NCBI GenBank assembly: GCA_022393335.1
Contig: JAJEKB010000586.1
Span: 62,001 to 126,000, forward strand
Source: Macrotrachela quadricornifera
Taxonomy: Eukaryota; Rotifera; Eurotatoria; Philodinida; Philodinidae
Length of the DNA: 64,000 bases
Direction of reading: 5' to 3'
In this document: piece by piece, positions 40,249 through 52,893 of the stretch
Position numbering within the stretch: position 1 is the first letter of the stretch
Layout: every line of letters starts with the position of its first letter
Notes under the pieces: generated by a model
The model's input: the letters and a program-made list of their open reading frames with translations, nothing else
Told to the model about the DNA's origin: nothing
Database searches by the model: none
Program-made: the position numbers and the translations under genes

Positions 40249-41753
40249 ACTGATTTTCTATCTTTCTTTTGTTGATGTTTTTTCATATTTTCCTTATTAT
40301 TAAATAAAACATATTAAATATCATAATTGCTATTGTGTCAACTAATTCTACTTAAATAATAGCTACGGCTATCGAATAGTTAATGCCTTAGAGAATTATC
40401 GATTAGCTTTTTCTTCCTGTATATATTTGAGTCAATTTTCATAATAATCTCAGCTCAAATTATGCGAAAATGTAACGATTTTCCACTTCTCACTCTCAAG
40501 TCTTCTTCGGTCTAATACAGTCCAAACTATGATAAACTGAGATTCACAAGATTTCTCTACCATTTCACTAAGTAGAAAAATTTATATTCAATTGAAAACA
40601 TTGTTTTAGGCTTTCTTGAGAAGCGATTTTTAAAAAAAATTTTCTTTTCTTCTATGTTTTAGATTTCTCAGTTATTTTACACGTCAGAAATTTCAGAAAA
40701 CTTTCAAACTGAAGGGAAAATTGTTCTTTATAACAAAACAGCATTACATTTTTTACTTTTGAGTTATTTCATGGGAAAAATGGATTTTTTTCAATTAGGA
40801 CATTCCTATCTTTTCGAAAAAAAAACTTCTACCAAGACTTAGCAAAGAAGAATTTTGAAAAATTGAACTTTACTAAATTGTAGCAGCGAGTGTTGGCTAA
40901 GTTTTGATGGCAACCCTCAATCTGTGTTATTAGATAATGTTGAGGACATCTGAGACACACAGCGATTGATTTTTTTGACTGTTAAAGTAATATCAAATGA
41001 ACGGATGAAATAAATCACAGATCGAAGTATCTATGCGGTCGATTAGTCTTACAAACTTAACTGCGGATACACTTCAAAAATGTCTTATCTTCAGGCTGAC
41101 TCTATGTCAAAATCCTTTTCTTCAATCAATATTTCATTGAAACAGAGTGATGAATGCAATAAATCTAAAAAATGATAAAAATTTTCTCTTCAAAAGTGCT
41201 GTTTTTATCTTGTTTTATCTCGTAAGTTATCATGAAATAATTTCTTAGTGACGAATAATATAAAAGTATTTTAATTAGAAATAGTAGGACAAAAGTCATA
41301 GAGCAAATGTTCCTAATATCGACACATATACCAATTTTAGTGGATGTGTCAACATCATGGACAAAAAATGGCTTGCTGTCGATATTAGGGATATTTGCTC
41401 TATGAGAATTTGCAATGTCTATGAAATTCTGATGTTTTATCTACAAAAAAGAAAACGTTTGATTAAAATTATATATTATATTGTTTACTCGAATTTATAA
41501 ACGTTTTAATTGTCTTACTCTATTTTACAATACCTTATTTAACAATATGATATTAATTTTTGTATAAATATTCAGATGTCGCTGAGTACTGTTCTAAATA
41601 ATAGTTTGATTATCTTATTGGGTCTATTTTTTCATCCTATGAAAGAAAATAAATTACAATAGATATATACAACTATTGTTATTATTATCGATCGATGTCT
41701 TTTTTATTTTCTTTATTCAAATAAAATTTGTGTAACAATTATTATTATTTATA
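40249..41753. other. Intergenic with one hairpin
   Basis: About 1.5 kb upstream of TTC14. Apart from the inverted repeat at 41298-41404, no gene or RNA is seen. Confidence 0.35.
41298..41404. repeat. Short hairpin (inverted repeat, 107 bp)
   Basis: The sequence catagagcaaatgttcctaa at 41298 pairs with its near-perfect complement ending at 41404 (ttagggatatttgctctatg). Arms are about 30 bp. The loop has a second small stem, gacacat/atgtgtc. The size is like a miRNA precursor or a tiny MITE; nothing distinguishes these. Confidence 0.7.
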
Positions 41754-44700
41754 ATGAAATCATTGAACAATTGTGTTCAAGAATTTATTGATCATCATTC
41801 ATCAACATTATTTCCATCAAATAATGGACAAGATAATCGTCGTCCTCGTATAAATAGATTCAATTCTATTCCATCATCATCAGTTGATATAGAAGATGAA
41901 GATTCAAGTTTGTTCTATTTTTATCTTTTCTTTTATAATAAATAATATTTATTATAAATATATATAGATCTTTTTGTTATTACTCCACCGATTGAATATT
42001 TTCTTCATGTTTCATCTCGACTTTGTCGTGAACAATTTTTTAAAGTATATTTTTATTTTATTTATTTATTTTTAAAAAATATTTATTAAATAATTTTATC
42101 ATATAGTTAATATCTCCTGGTCATCTTCTTATTTGTAATGTACTTACTGCTAGTTCACGTGATATGCTTGTACGTATTTTATGTTTTGATGATGGACATC
42201 GACGAGCATTACATGATCTTAAACTTACTGTAAATAAAACAAAAATTTATATTAATATTTTAATAACAACAAAAAAATATGTTCTTTATATTTAGGCCAT
42301 TTGTTTATTGAATACATCAAGTACAAAGAATAGTAATTATCATAAAAGATATAAATATGATCGAGATGCACAAGAAATTAGTGATGATGATAATGATGAT
42401 GGTGAATATCAAAGTGGAGATTTTATACGAGGTAAATTATTTATTATATTTGAAAATTTTTAATTTTATTTTTATTTGTTTATATTCAGCATGTGTAACT
42501 CATGTTGATATACATAAAGAAGAAATTCAATTAACAATTGATCCATTAACAAATCGTATGTTATTTAAATAAATATTTATTTTTTTTCATTTATTTTCTG
42601 ATCGTATTTTATTCTTTAGAACGTCATCATTCTTCAAAAAAACTTGTATATATATTTTTTTTCTCTTTTAATTTCAAAATTATAGTTTGTTTTGTTTTTT
42701 CATTTAGGGTCTTATTAATGAGGATGATTTACCAACACATTATATGTAATTAAGAAATATTTATTTATATAATTGAACTATTTCTATTTTTTTTATTATT
42801 TTTAGTTTATTACGTCGACAAGAAGAACAATCACAATCTTATGAAGATATTATTCAAACATCAAAAGCATTGAATAATCGTGCTTGTGTTCAAACACTTT
42901 ATCAACGATTAAAAAATCGTTTTGATTATTTTCAAACGGAAACAAATAATACAGAATCATCTAATGATATATTACATATGACATTAATTAATTCATTTAA
43001 ACGGTAAATTATTCAAGTAGTTTTATATAGAAAAAAATTTTTCTTTCTTACTTAATAGAAAACAAATTTCATCTGATGAATATTTTGATAAATTACGTCA
43101 AAAACAAGATCATCAATGGGCAATGGAAAGGTACAAATTAACTGAATATTTATCAAGTGTCCTACAAAGAATTCTGCTCTGATTATTTTTGAAATTTCTC
43201 CCGTATTATTTCTTCTAGTTTTTCATCACTTACTTCGGCCTATTTAAAAAAAACAAAATACACTAAAAGATGCAATGTGAAAAGCTCTGCAATTTACAAA
43301 AAAATAAATCTATTTTGTACCAAAAAAATATCGTTTTCCCATGATCAAAATTTAATCGCTCAGGATTTATCCATTTTGAAAAAAAACGTGCAACAATAAA
43401 ATAAGCAGTCCTATGTAAATTGTAGAACGTTTCACAGTACGTCATTTGGTATATTTTGTTTTTTGAATAGGCCGAAACGAGTGATGAAAACATAGAATGC
43501 AAAGTGCAGGCATTCATTATGTTCAAATCGTTGAATTTACAGCTTTTTGCACATCTTTACTTTTTACATATATATCTAAAATAGTTTTAGGATCTGATTA
43601 GACATGGTTTTGTCGAGAATTTTAAGTACTATCTTTTAATAAAAAAACTATTTCAAGCTTAGAGATAATAAATAAGAAATTTCAAAAATACTAAGAGCAT
43701 AGTCTTCTATGGAACATCTCGATATATTGAGTATAAAAATTGTATTATTTTAGTGTTGCCGAAGGTGTACGATTAATGAAAGAGAATGACTCAAATTCAG
43801 CTATACTTCATTTTAATAAAGCTTTAGCTACAGATCCAAAATGTGTTGATGCATTTGTGGCACGCGGTGCATTATCAGCTAATCAAGGTCATTATAAACG
43901 TGCAATGCAAGATTTTGAAGATGCTTTAAAAATTGATTCAAAACATGCAAATGCATCAAAATATTTACATGATGTATTAAATAATATTGCTAATGAGTAT
44001 AGATTAAATTTTATAAAAAAAAAAAAAGACAAGAAAATATATATCTTTTAGTACTGATGATCATGATGATGCAATATATTATCTTGAAAAAGCATTAAAA
44101 TATAAATCAGATGATAATGAAACAAGAAAAAAATTAGATATTTTATGGGCAAAAGTAAAATTTAAGTTTAAATAATATTCAAGAAAAAAAATAAATTTTT
44201 TTTTCGTTAAAATAATTAGAAAAAAGAAGCAACACGAAAATTGGAATATGGACCAAATTTGCCATCAAGTTTACAATCGTATATATATTTTTTTAATATT
44301 TTTAATACAATTGAAATATTTTTTATTTTCTTTTAAATAGATCATCGAAAGATATACAATTGTCTAGATCATCAAGGAGGCGAAAACGATCGAGAAAAGG
44401 GTGAGAATATTGGCAAATAATAAATTCTTCTTGGCATCCTATCGACATTCTTTTGAGTTCATCGTCAATTGATAATGAATCAAAACGAAAACGATCAAGT
44501 TCTAGCACAAGTACTAGCAGTAGTAGTCGATCAAGTTCGTCGTCATCGTCATCATCATCATCAGCATCTTCTTCATCAAGTAGTTCTACAACAAGTAATT
44601 CGTTATCAACAATTTCATCATCATCATTATCTGATACCGATGAAAAAAAGAAATCAAAAATTATACCTGTTATTGATATAACTGAAAGGTAAGAAAAAAA

Positions 44701-45219
44701 ATATTCTAATACAAAAAAAAACATTTATATTTTAGTAATTCATCGACTACTACTCGAACAAGGTGTGTATGGGTTTACAATTTGTATTCCAGTCAGTAAA
44801 TAACTAGAAATCTTTTTTTCTTTTTTTTTCTTTTTATCAAGTCTTCCAACACTTTCGTCTGAGAATAATTATTCAATAGGAAAAAAATCGAATATAAATG
44901 AAAATAATAAAAATGGAAATAGGTCAGTATATAGAATTTTCTTTTTATTAATTAAGTTAAACTTACATATGAAAGTGTTATTTCAAAAATAAGTCGATTA
45001 CATTCCAATGATAATTCATCAAAACAAAATCAAACAATTAAACAACGAACGACATTACCACCAATGATTATATCTTCTTCATTGAATAAAAAACAGCAAG
45101 AATCTTCATTATCAGCAAAGAAAAATGTATCATCTATTATTGATCGTGAAGCTGAAGATATTGAAAAACTTTATATGGAACTTAAAGCTAAAAAATCTAT
45201 GGAAAAGAGAAATAAATAA
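41754..45219 (+). CDS. TTC14: Tetratricopeptide repeat protein 14 (TTC14)
   Basis: Seventeen exons: 41754-41907, 41968-42044, 42107-42229, 42296-42431, 42490-42555, 42620-42645, 42708-42745, 42806-43003, 43059-43130, 43754-43996, 44052-44154, 44220-44278, 44341-44400, 44458-44688, 44736-44762, 44842-44922, 44994-45219; 1920 nt, 639 aa. The order matches vertebrate TTC14: an ITPPIEYF segment, an S1-like RNA-binding region, YQSGDFIRA, INEDDLPTHY, SYEDIIQTS, then TPRs (VAEGVRLMKENDSNSAILHF; ALATDPKCVDAFVARGAL; ALKIDSKHANA). An Arg/Ser and poly-Ser tail follows (RSSRRRKRSRK, then a long Ser run), typical of splicing-associated nuclear proteins. Several exons are tiny (26, 27 and 38 nt). Intron 9 is long because it holds a foldback. 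TTC14's exact molecular role is not well defined. Confidence 0.9.
43218..43493. mobile_element. Foldback/MITE in TTC14 intron 9
   Basis: The sequence ttcatcacttacttcggcct at about 43222 is inverted against aggccgaaacgagtgatgaa ending near 43489. Matching continues inward for about 90 bp per arm (gcaatttac against gtaaattgt). Total is about 276 bp, with no coding capacity. It accounts for part of the 623-bp intron; the remaining intron sequence (to 43753) shows nothing else. Confidence 0.75.
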
Positions 45220-46879
45220 TACATGTTATTTCTTATTTTGTTTTTTTTGTTTGTTTGGTGAAATATCACTTTTGACTGAGTCTGTACTGTTTATTAGAAA
45301 TAAACATAATTATCGTGTTAATGTATGCCAAACAATAATATGAAAGATTATATTCTCCATGGTATATACATATATATCAGTTTTTTTCAAATACACACAG
45401 TTGTAACAAGGATTCACTGTATGATTTCTTTTATCAAAGATAGTTTTTATATTATAAAATCAAGATTATTGACTAGCTGTATGTCGAATAAGAGGCCAAC
45501 CTTTGAAAATTATGCATATTTTAGTAGCAAAAACTATTCGTAATATTACACTGGTGTTGACATTTTGTGCTATTCATGATATCAAAAGAATGTTAATTAT
45601 AAATTCAATATGGCAAAGAAGAAATGATACGTGTTTCATTCATCATTATAGGATTGTGGATTAGAGGTATCGACAGGGCATGTGTTTTTCCCTCCGCCCT
45701 GTCCTGCCCTGCCCTGTGATTTAGGACAAGACAAGACGCCCTAAAGAGTAAAACGAATATTTTAATGTTTATTTTTTAAATCAAGAGTCAAATTCATTTT
45801 CATCGGTTCATTATTTAAAATACAAAATTTTGTTTTTTTTCTTTGTATCAGTCGTGGTAATCAGTTAAGTATATATAATGAAGTGATATCAACAATAGAA
45901 ATAATTGAGAAGGACAAAATAAAAACCTTAGATCTGTTAATACATTCGAGATTATGTGGCCCATCGGTAGGTCACACTGTGAGGCGGTCAAGAGCTCATT
46001 TATTGCAGAAAAAACTTGACGATTTCTGCTACACTTTGACTGAAGGACTGACTTTTCTGCTATTGATTAAATAATCTGCATAGCCCATATTCATAGGAAA
46101 AAGGTCGGCAAAAATCGTTTTAATATACTACAATTGTCATAGACAAAGAAATGAGATCTCTCACAAATTTTGAAAGGATAATATTCATGTCGTCGCGAAT
46201 GTGTTAACAGAAAAAAGATAGAAAGTGTTGAAATGTAAATCAGCAGATGATGATATTGATCGAATAATTTTTGTTTCTGTTTGCCGAATTCAAGTAAAAG
46301 TAAATGACCAAAAGTTAAACATATATATTCATTGTATGAATATAATAGTCTTAGATATCATTTGATAATGTCATCTGCATTGCATATCTCATTCTTCTCA
46401 TTTTTGAGACAAATCAAAAGATATTATTCTTCCAAAACAAAAGTTAGCATGTGAAATTTTCAGGATATGGAGATATCGTCCTGCCCTGTGGATACTCTAT
46501 TATTCTTCTTAACTCGTACTGATGTCATTCAAATATGTTCTTTATCATCTTGTTCTGCTCTGGAATCCGTTTCGTCAACTATTGAGCTTTTCTCTATTAT
46601 ACTAAACTATTTTGCTTGCCATCTAAACTATACTGATCTTAATATATGTTCCTTCATCTATCCCTCTGTCTCCGGGCACATTAGAGCTATCAAAAAAAAA
46701 ACAGAGAAGATACATTATTCACATTATGACACGCATTTAAAAGAATTCTAATTTGCGATTTCCTCATACAGATATTTCAAAATAAAGTTCCATCGTTTTT
46801 GAAAAACTAACTCTGCTTATTTAATTGAATTGAGTTATGAAGAAAATAGTCAGGATGCATCAGTTGTGCTTTTCCGTAT
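45220..46879. other. Intergenic
   Basis: No gene is seen. A short GC-rich patch at about 45675-45740 carries repeated CCCTG units (ccctgtcctgccctgccctg), with related sequence near 46478. ORFs here have no protein-like composition. Confidence 0.35.
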
Positions 46880-47330
46880 CGGATGACTTTATAACAAGGG
46901 GAAAACGGCAAATTTTCGGGATTACCGATCCGTGAAAAATCTCAAAATCTACCAACAATGTACTCTTGTACGTGCAGAAGTTTCGAGCTGAAATTTTTAT
47001 TGTATATAGGTCTCATAGTTCTTAAAACATCGTAAAAGTTTCAGTGCAAACCGATGTTTCTCTTTCAAGATAAACAATTTTCCAAGAAATCAGATTTTCT
47101 GACCGTGCTATGAAATATGAGTATTTTTTGCAATCGTATTATCTTCAGAAAAAACATCTGTTTGTGCTGAAACTTTTAGGATATTCTAAGAATCACGAAG
47201 CCTACATATGGCAAAAATTTCAGCTTCAAAACACCTTCATTTGCAAGAAAACATTGCTGTTCGATTTTCAGATTTTCAAAACCCAAAGAATCAAAAAATC
47301 CAAAATCCACCATTTCACCTTGGTAAATTA
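46880..47330. repeat. Foldback (imperfect inverted repeat)
   Basis: Left arm segments gagctgaaatttttattgta (about 46988) and aaaagtttcagtgcaaaccg (about 47035) are inverted against cggctaa-free sequence at 47160-47230, where tgtttgtgctgaaactttta and gcaaaaatttcagcttcaaa occur. Weaker pairing extends outward to about 46920 and 47300. Arms are roughly 170-200 bp around a centre near 47105. No coding potential. Confidence 0.7.
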
Positions 47331-50059
47331 TTGGTTAATGATTGTGCCTTAAATTGTTAGTTTATCTTTGTGTTTGCCAACTACTGCTACCGTTATTATT
47401 CATCGATAATGTTATAACTTTATCAATATGCTTGCATGTAATACATGCATACTTGTTGTGTTACATTTCACCTTTCGAATTATTGCATCCATTTATGGCC
47501 TTCATTAAGATTGGCTATACCATCGACCAGCTTGTGTTTTTCGTGCATATTATTCACTTACATTATGTATCGCTCTTTGCTATTCATACTCTATTCAAAC
47601 TATTAGTCGCCTGTTATTTTCGGTTTCTATAGAGATAAATATCTTTTTACTTGGCGTACTCATTGGATCTTGATTATTGTCAGCGTGAGTTAAAACTTAT
47701 GCAAAATTTATCAATTTAATCAAGCATTATTTTACTTGGGGAAATACTTCATTTAATTCTTGTTATATAGCATGTTTCACAACAACATCCATCGTCTGGA
47801 TCATTTTATTTATTAGCTGTAAATCTAATCTCAATTTTCAACATTTATGATGATGATTGCTCTCTTTTTTACGAATAAGACGATGAAGAAGAAGATTGAT
47901 TTAAGGTATGTCGCTTAGTGATAGAGTTCAGATTTTTACTATTTTCTGTTAACATGAGTGTTTATATTTACACACAACATATATCTTACTTATATTGGTT
48001 GTTAAAATAAATATTCATCATCTCTAATAAAACTATCATAGAATTCTAAAAAGTAACAGAAAGATATATTGAGATTAGTCTAATGAAGAACTTATTAAAT
48101 AATATGTTCTTATAGGTGCATTATGATGCAAATTGATTTAAAAAAAACTATGTCATAGTATTTGTTCGAAATAAAGAAATTATAAGACAAATGTCTTCGT
48201 CCTTGATGGATACATTCGATTGATATTGTGCTTAATTAACTTTTGAATATTATTTTTCCAATTAAACCGTTCATCCTTGATGATAATGATATATTTAGAA
48301 AAGAATCACTAATCTATCTAATAACTTCACAGAAATTTTTAACAGCAATATGTTTATATACCAATTACAATGTAATTCTCTATAGAATATTCTAGAATAA
48401 CCAACGCAACAAATTCAACAGATTATTTCAAGCATCATTATGGACAAAGTTTTAATAATGAGTACAATACGAAGACATAAAATATCCATAGACTATGATC
48501 ATTACATAAAACAGTTTCGTAAGTAGCGAATACAATCTTAAATCATAATAATCTGACTTTCAACAGTAATAGATCATCTACCAAATTTTTTCTTTTCGAT
48601 ATGCATCATTTTAATACGAGTCCTTTTCTTCAATGATGACGTTTTCAACGGTTTACTTAATCAAGTAAGTTAGATACATTGTGTTTATATATTTTTATTA
48701 ACATTCTAGAATTCTCGTAATAAGAATTCTAACACTAGCTGTAATCGGCTATGATAAAAATAAAACTATTATATATTTTCCATGGTTTTTTCTTTCCTAT
48801 CAGATTACGATGGGACCAATTTCTGGTGATGCCAATCAGATTCAAAAAGAAATACGTTCTCTTTTAGTTAAATATTCGATAAACTAACGAATAAAAACCA
48901 TTGCTAATAAAGACTAAGAAAACCGAATGAAATCATATGACATCCAATGATTATTGGATTGTTCGTTTATGGACTCCACAAATGTAGTACAATTCTTGTT
49001 TAAGATTTCACAAGAATACGTCTTTTTTTGTGTTATTAATTCTTCTCAAACTAATCATCTATCTTAATTGACATTATTTGATAAGACTATCAAATGAAAA
49101 CTGAATTGATTGCATATATTATGGTTTAAAAACCAGCATAATAATCTTGTTTTCTCTTCCGATTCAGAATAGTTTTTATTCAATATTTCTTCCATAGAAG
49201 ATTAAAAAAAGTATTATTTTTGTCAAATACATTGTTTACTCATACACCAAATACTAAACATCATAAATATGAATGAATCAATATCATTAGAAATTCGAAC
49301 TAATGAGAATTCAGTCATATAATATCATTCTTTATATATTATGAAAATTATTGATTTGAAAATAAAATTATTTCAATCTTTCTAATAAACGTATTTCTGC
49401 AGTATACGGATTTCTTTTATTTTAATTCTACTTTTCTATTTTTAATATATATTGGAAAATGTTTATAATAAGATGAAAGATTTTTTTTTCTTCGAAAACT
49501 TCATTTATGAAAGAATTATTAATAGCATTTGAAAAATAACATGAACAATTTCATTAACATAATTTATATGAGAAAATCAAATAAATATTTTAATTATATA
49601 ATAATGTAAATTAATTTTCACGTGAAAAAATGTACTTATATTAATTCTTGCTAGGAAAAATGTACAAACATTATCCGGTACATAATGACAACATTATGTT
49701 TGTACTATTTTTGTCACACGTACCCAATTATTCATTGATGTCAGATTGTTTCTAAGAAAGAAAAGTTATTTTATTTATCTATTTCAAAGGATAATGCATA
49801 ATCTCAATTGCGCATATTCTGCTTTTATGACACACATGACGAAGGATTGGAACAAATGTAGGAGTAAGGAATTAGGATAAAAAGAAAATGTATAATTTAT
49901 ATTTGGTGTACTTTCTGTCATAACCTCTATTATAATTGGATAAAAAGAGAATGTCATGTTTTCGTTTGACGTCATATTCTGACGATCCTAAGTATTAATT
50001 CGCATATAAATATAATGAAAAAATCTATTGAGCTTTAGTACAAACAAAAACATTCAACC
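47331..50059. other. Intergenic, with possible orphan exon scraps
   Basis: About 2.7 kb. At 47633-47689 a stretch with acceptor and donor (RDKYLFTWRTHWILIIVS) and at 47768-47818 another (HVSQQHPSSGSFYLLA) read like small exons. An acidic DDEEED-stop follows near 47880, but the phases do not join cleanly. It may be the end of an undetected gene or chance. Nothing else recognised. Confidence 0.25.
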
Positions 50060-50528
50060 ATGCCTAAATTTCTCATTTACATCATTCTTGTAAGTTGTCT
50101 TTTTTTTAATTTAAAATCATATTTATCTTTATTTCATGTTCTTTCTATAGCTATTTGTAACTCTTGTTTCAATATACAGTCGTCCTTATGAAGAAATTGA
50201 CAATGTAGAACAAGATGGACCAAATTTTGATCACGGTAGTCATGATGAATGGATATCAACATTTTGTACTAATAGTACAGAGGCTCAATCATTTCTTACT
50301 CACTTTCAACAAGTGATAAGTGATCTTCAATCAGATGAATCAAATGATCAAATTTTAAAAATATGGGCACATACCATTGTTTATATTCAAAATGAAAGTA
50401 ATGCAGTACTTCTCTCATCAAATTGCACTGAATTTTTTATCGGTTTCGATAATGTTACAAAACTTGATTTACAAGATGCAATTTTACAAAGACAATACAA
50501 AGAAACAGTTAATCATTTATTTTTTTAA
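50060..50528 (+). CDS. Small secreted protein, unknown family
   Basis: Two exons, 50060-50089 and 50151-50528; 408 nt, 135 aa. The N-terminus MPKFLIYIILLFVTLVSIYS is a signal peptide spanning the intron. The mature protein is acidic and helix-prone, with two cysteines (STFC and SSNC) and N-glycosylation sequons. A TATA-like tataaatat (about 50005) lies some 55 nt before the start. I recognise no family. The C-terminus is ambiguous: reading through gives TVNHLFF-stop. If the 22 nt at 50508-50529 (GT..AG) were skipped, the frame would run to 50574 and end in KTCC. It is a plausible lineage-specific extracellular peptide. Confidence 0.65.
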
Positions 50529-50574
50529 GAGAAACAATAGCTATCCATTTGATGACAATAAAACATGTTGTTAA

Positions 50575-51689
50575 ACTGTGAACATTTTATATCAGTTTTT
50601 TCAATTCATATGTATCTTTGTTATTTAAGATATTTAAATGAAATTTAATTACAATATTATTTAATCTAATTGAATTATAATTGTTCAAAAATTTCATAAA
50701 TAAGATGATTAACATGACTTCGAGTGTTTTTCAATGAAAGATAAAGATTGTTTGAAAACATTGAATATAGAACATCCATCAATTATTACAATAGAATTAG
50801 ATAAAGTTAGTCTAAGAACGATTACTAGGATAAGATACATACTCAAAATTAAGACGCGTATTGTATTTAACAAAATCATGAACGACTTTTATTAATTTTC
50901 GACAGATAAACAATAGACTTCACGAGAATTCTATACATCTAGGCTTCAAGTCTGAACTCTCTGCTGTTTCTCTCTGAGTACTTTGAATAATTATTTTATA
51001 AAAGAAAAAGAGAAAAATCAAGAGTTACAGTAAAGACGACAGATTCACAACTTGAGATATAAGCTTCTTAACAATCATTTTCTTCATAAAAAGTTAATAC
51101 TAATACTTATTTTTTTTTATTTCGCCAATATGCATAGGCACATAGACAATAATCCTATATTTTCTCTTTCGCATCGTTAACTTAAATGAAAGAAAATCAT
51201 TCTGTTGCAAAACATTTTCTCAAATTAATAAAAATAATATATTTAAAAGTACATATCTCTAGTCCATCTTTTTCTAACAATCCTATGTAATTTTAATGAT
51301 TTTTAAATATCAAAAATATAAATTTTTCACCTACATCACAAAACACATGTTATAAAAAATGCGAGAGAATAAATGAGCCTCTCAACTTATGACTTTGATT
51401 AATTTTTGAAAAAATATATTGTGAAATACTATAAAAAAGAAGATATTTGAACTAGTGTAGTATAGATTAGATAAAGAAATATAAATGTTTTTAATAATTT
51501 ATCCTTTTACAAACAAAGAAAACATCGAGTAATCAAGAAGAATTTATACGGATCCAATGAATCCATTAGTTCAGTTTTGACTATAAACAAGTGTTAAATA
51601 GGAAGGAAGTTCTATTTTAATGTCAAAAAAATCAATAAAAAACAAGAGAAAGAAGTTTTTTGATTGGATGTATCAAAGTTATGCCGAAT
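50575..51689. other. Intergenic
   Basis: About 1.1 kb of AT-rich DNA. No coding exon, RNA gene or clear repeat seen. Confidence 0.35.
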
Positions 51690-52340
51690 AATATAGATAT
51701 AGTCTTACGAGAGCATCTTCCTAAGTCATATTCTTGATTTGGGCTCATATTTTGCCTATAGGTAGGACTTATAGCGTAGGTAACAGCCCTAAATGAATTT
51801 GTACCCATCGCCTGTTGTTGTTGTTGAGATATTATGTTTTTAAGGTATTGGAAAAACTCACTACCGTGATTTTCTTCAGGAACATCAGAAAAATTCATTC
51901 TATAATTTCGACTTGAAACTTTATATATATAGAGTTCTTAATGAGAATGTTTTTTTATGAAAGTTTTAGCTTTGCTGAATACTCTAAATCGGAAATATGA
52001 ACATCAAAATTTGCTTCTACAAGTGACATTAGGTGGTCATAGCCGTATCTTAGGATTGAAACAAGGAATAGGTCTGAATCTTGTACAATAAATCATTCTC
52101 ATCGAAATCTCTCTGCATACAAAGTTTTAAGTTGAAATTCTAAAATGAATTTTTCTGATGCTTCTGAGAGGGACCACATCAGTGAGTTATTCTAATACCT
52201 TAAAAACGTAATATCTCAACAACAACAGGCGATGGGCACAAACCCTTTTTGAGGCTCTTACCTACGCTTTGAGTCGTACCTACAGGCAAAATATGAGCTC
52301 AGACCAAGAGTATCATTTGAAAAGATTCCCTCATTAAGAT
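51690..52340. repeat. Inverted duplication carrying two copies of a small Q-rich ORF
   Basis: Two head-to-head arms of about 210-230 bp, 51690-51925 and 52115-52340. The left arm, read on the minus strand from 51898, encodes MNFSD..., a YLKNIISQQQQQAMGTN segment and an AISPTYRQNMS segment. The right arm, on the plus strand from about 52144, encodes the corresponding MNFSD...YLKNVISQQQQAMGTN, but with in-frame stops. The leader just before each ATG is also conserved. This suggests inverted duplication of a gene fragment, one copy open (88 aa) and one broken. No family recognised. Confidence 0.65.
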
Positions 52341-52893
52341 TAACCAGAAGTTTGTAGACCGATGAAATGATCTTGTCGGATAAGGTAACATATTCAAAAA
52401 TAAAAATAAAACTAAATATACCATGTTGTAGAGCTTTCCAAGGTGTGTCAAATGGTATATAGTAAATCCTGTTTTCATAAGACTTTGAATAAACTAGAGT
52501 TAACTTACTGATAGACGACTATACACCCATACTCACACTCTCATACAAGCATGATAGATTATTGAACATTATAGATCTCGGTATTGGTCGAAAACATTTA
52601 TAAAGTATTGTTTCTCTCATACAGTTTGGTAAAGTTTTTGACGGACTATAATCTCATATACGCAATATCTTCGATCATCTTGCCAGTGTGTGTAGGAGTG
52701 ATTGTGGGTGTCTTTTCGTTTATCCGTAAGTTAATTCTAGTTTGTTCAAAGCTTTATGAAAACAGAATTTTTTTTTATATCATTCGATGCATCTCGGAAA
52801 ACTCTACAATATGGCGTATTTGTTTTTTTTATTTCTAAATAGATTACCTTATCCGACAAGGTCATTTCACCATTCTACGAACTTTTGGTTAAC
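52339..52893. repeat. Foldback adjoining the previous inverted duplication
   Basis: The outer ends match closely: gatcttgtcggataaggtaa at about 52371 against ttaccttatccgacaaggtc at about 52846. Pairing continues inward through ctgttttcataagactttga (about 52469) against its complement near 52750, and tagagttaacttac against gtaagttaattcta. Arms are about 250 bp. The internal plus-strand ORF (52584-52838) is a by-product. Confidence 0.75.

Noticed and set aside
44323..44724. Minus-strand ORF of 133 aa rich in Asp/Leu
   Set aside because: It is the antisense of the poly-Ser/Arg tail exons of TTC14; repetitive codons open the opposite frame.
45675..45740. CCCTG-rich patch considered as telomere-like or regulatory array
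   Set aside because: Only a handful of irregular units over about 30 bp; too short to call.
46467..46751. 94-aa plus-strand ORF in the post-TTC14 gap
   Set aside because: No signal peptide, domain or splice context; looks random.
47342..47632. Hydrophobic 96-aa plus-strand ORF
   Set aside because: T-rich DNA reads as hydrophobic residues in this frame; composition effect and no family recognised.
52584..52838. Hydrophobic 84-aa plus-strand ORF
   Set aside because: Lies in the centre and right arm of a foldback; no start context or homology.
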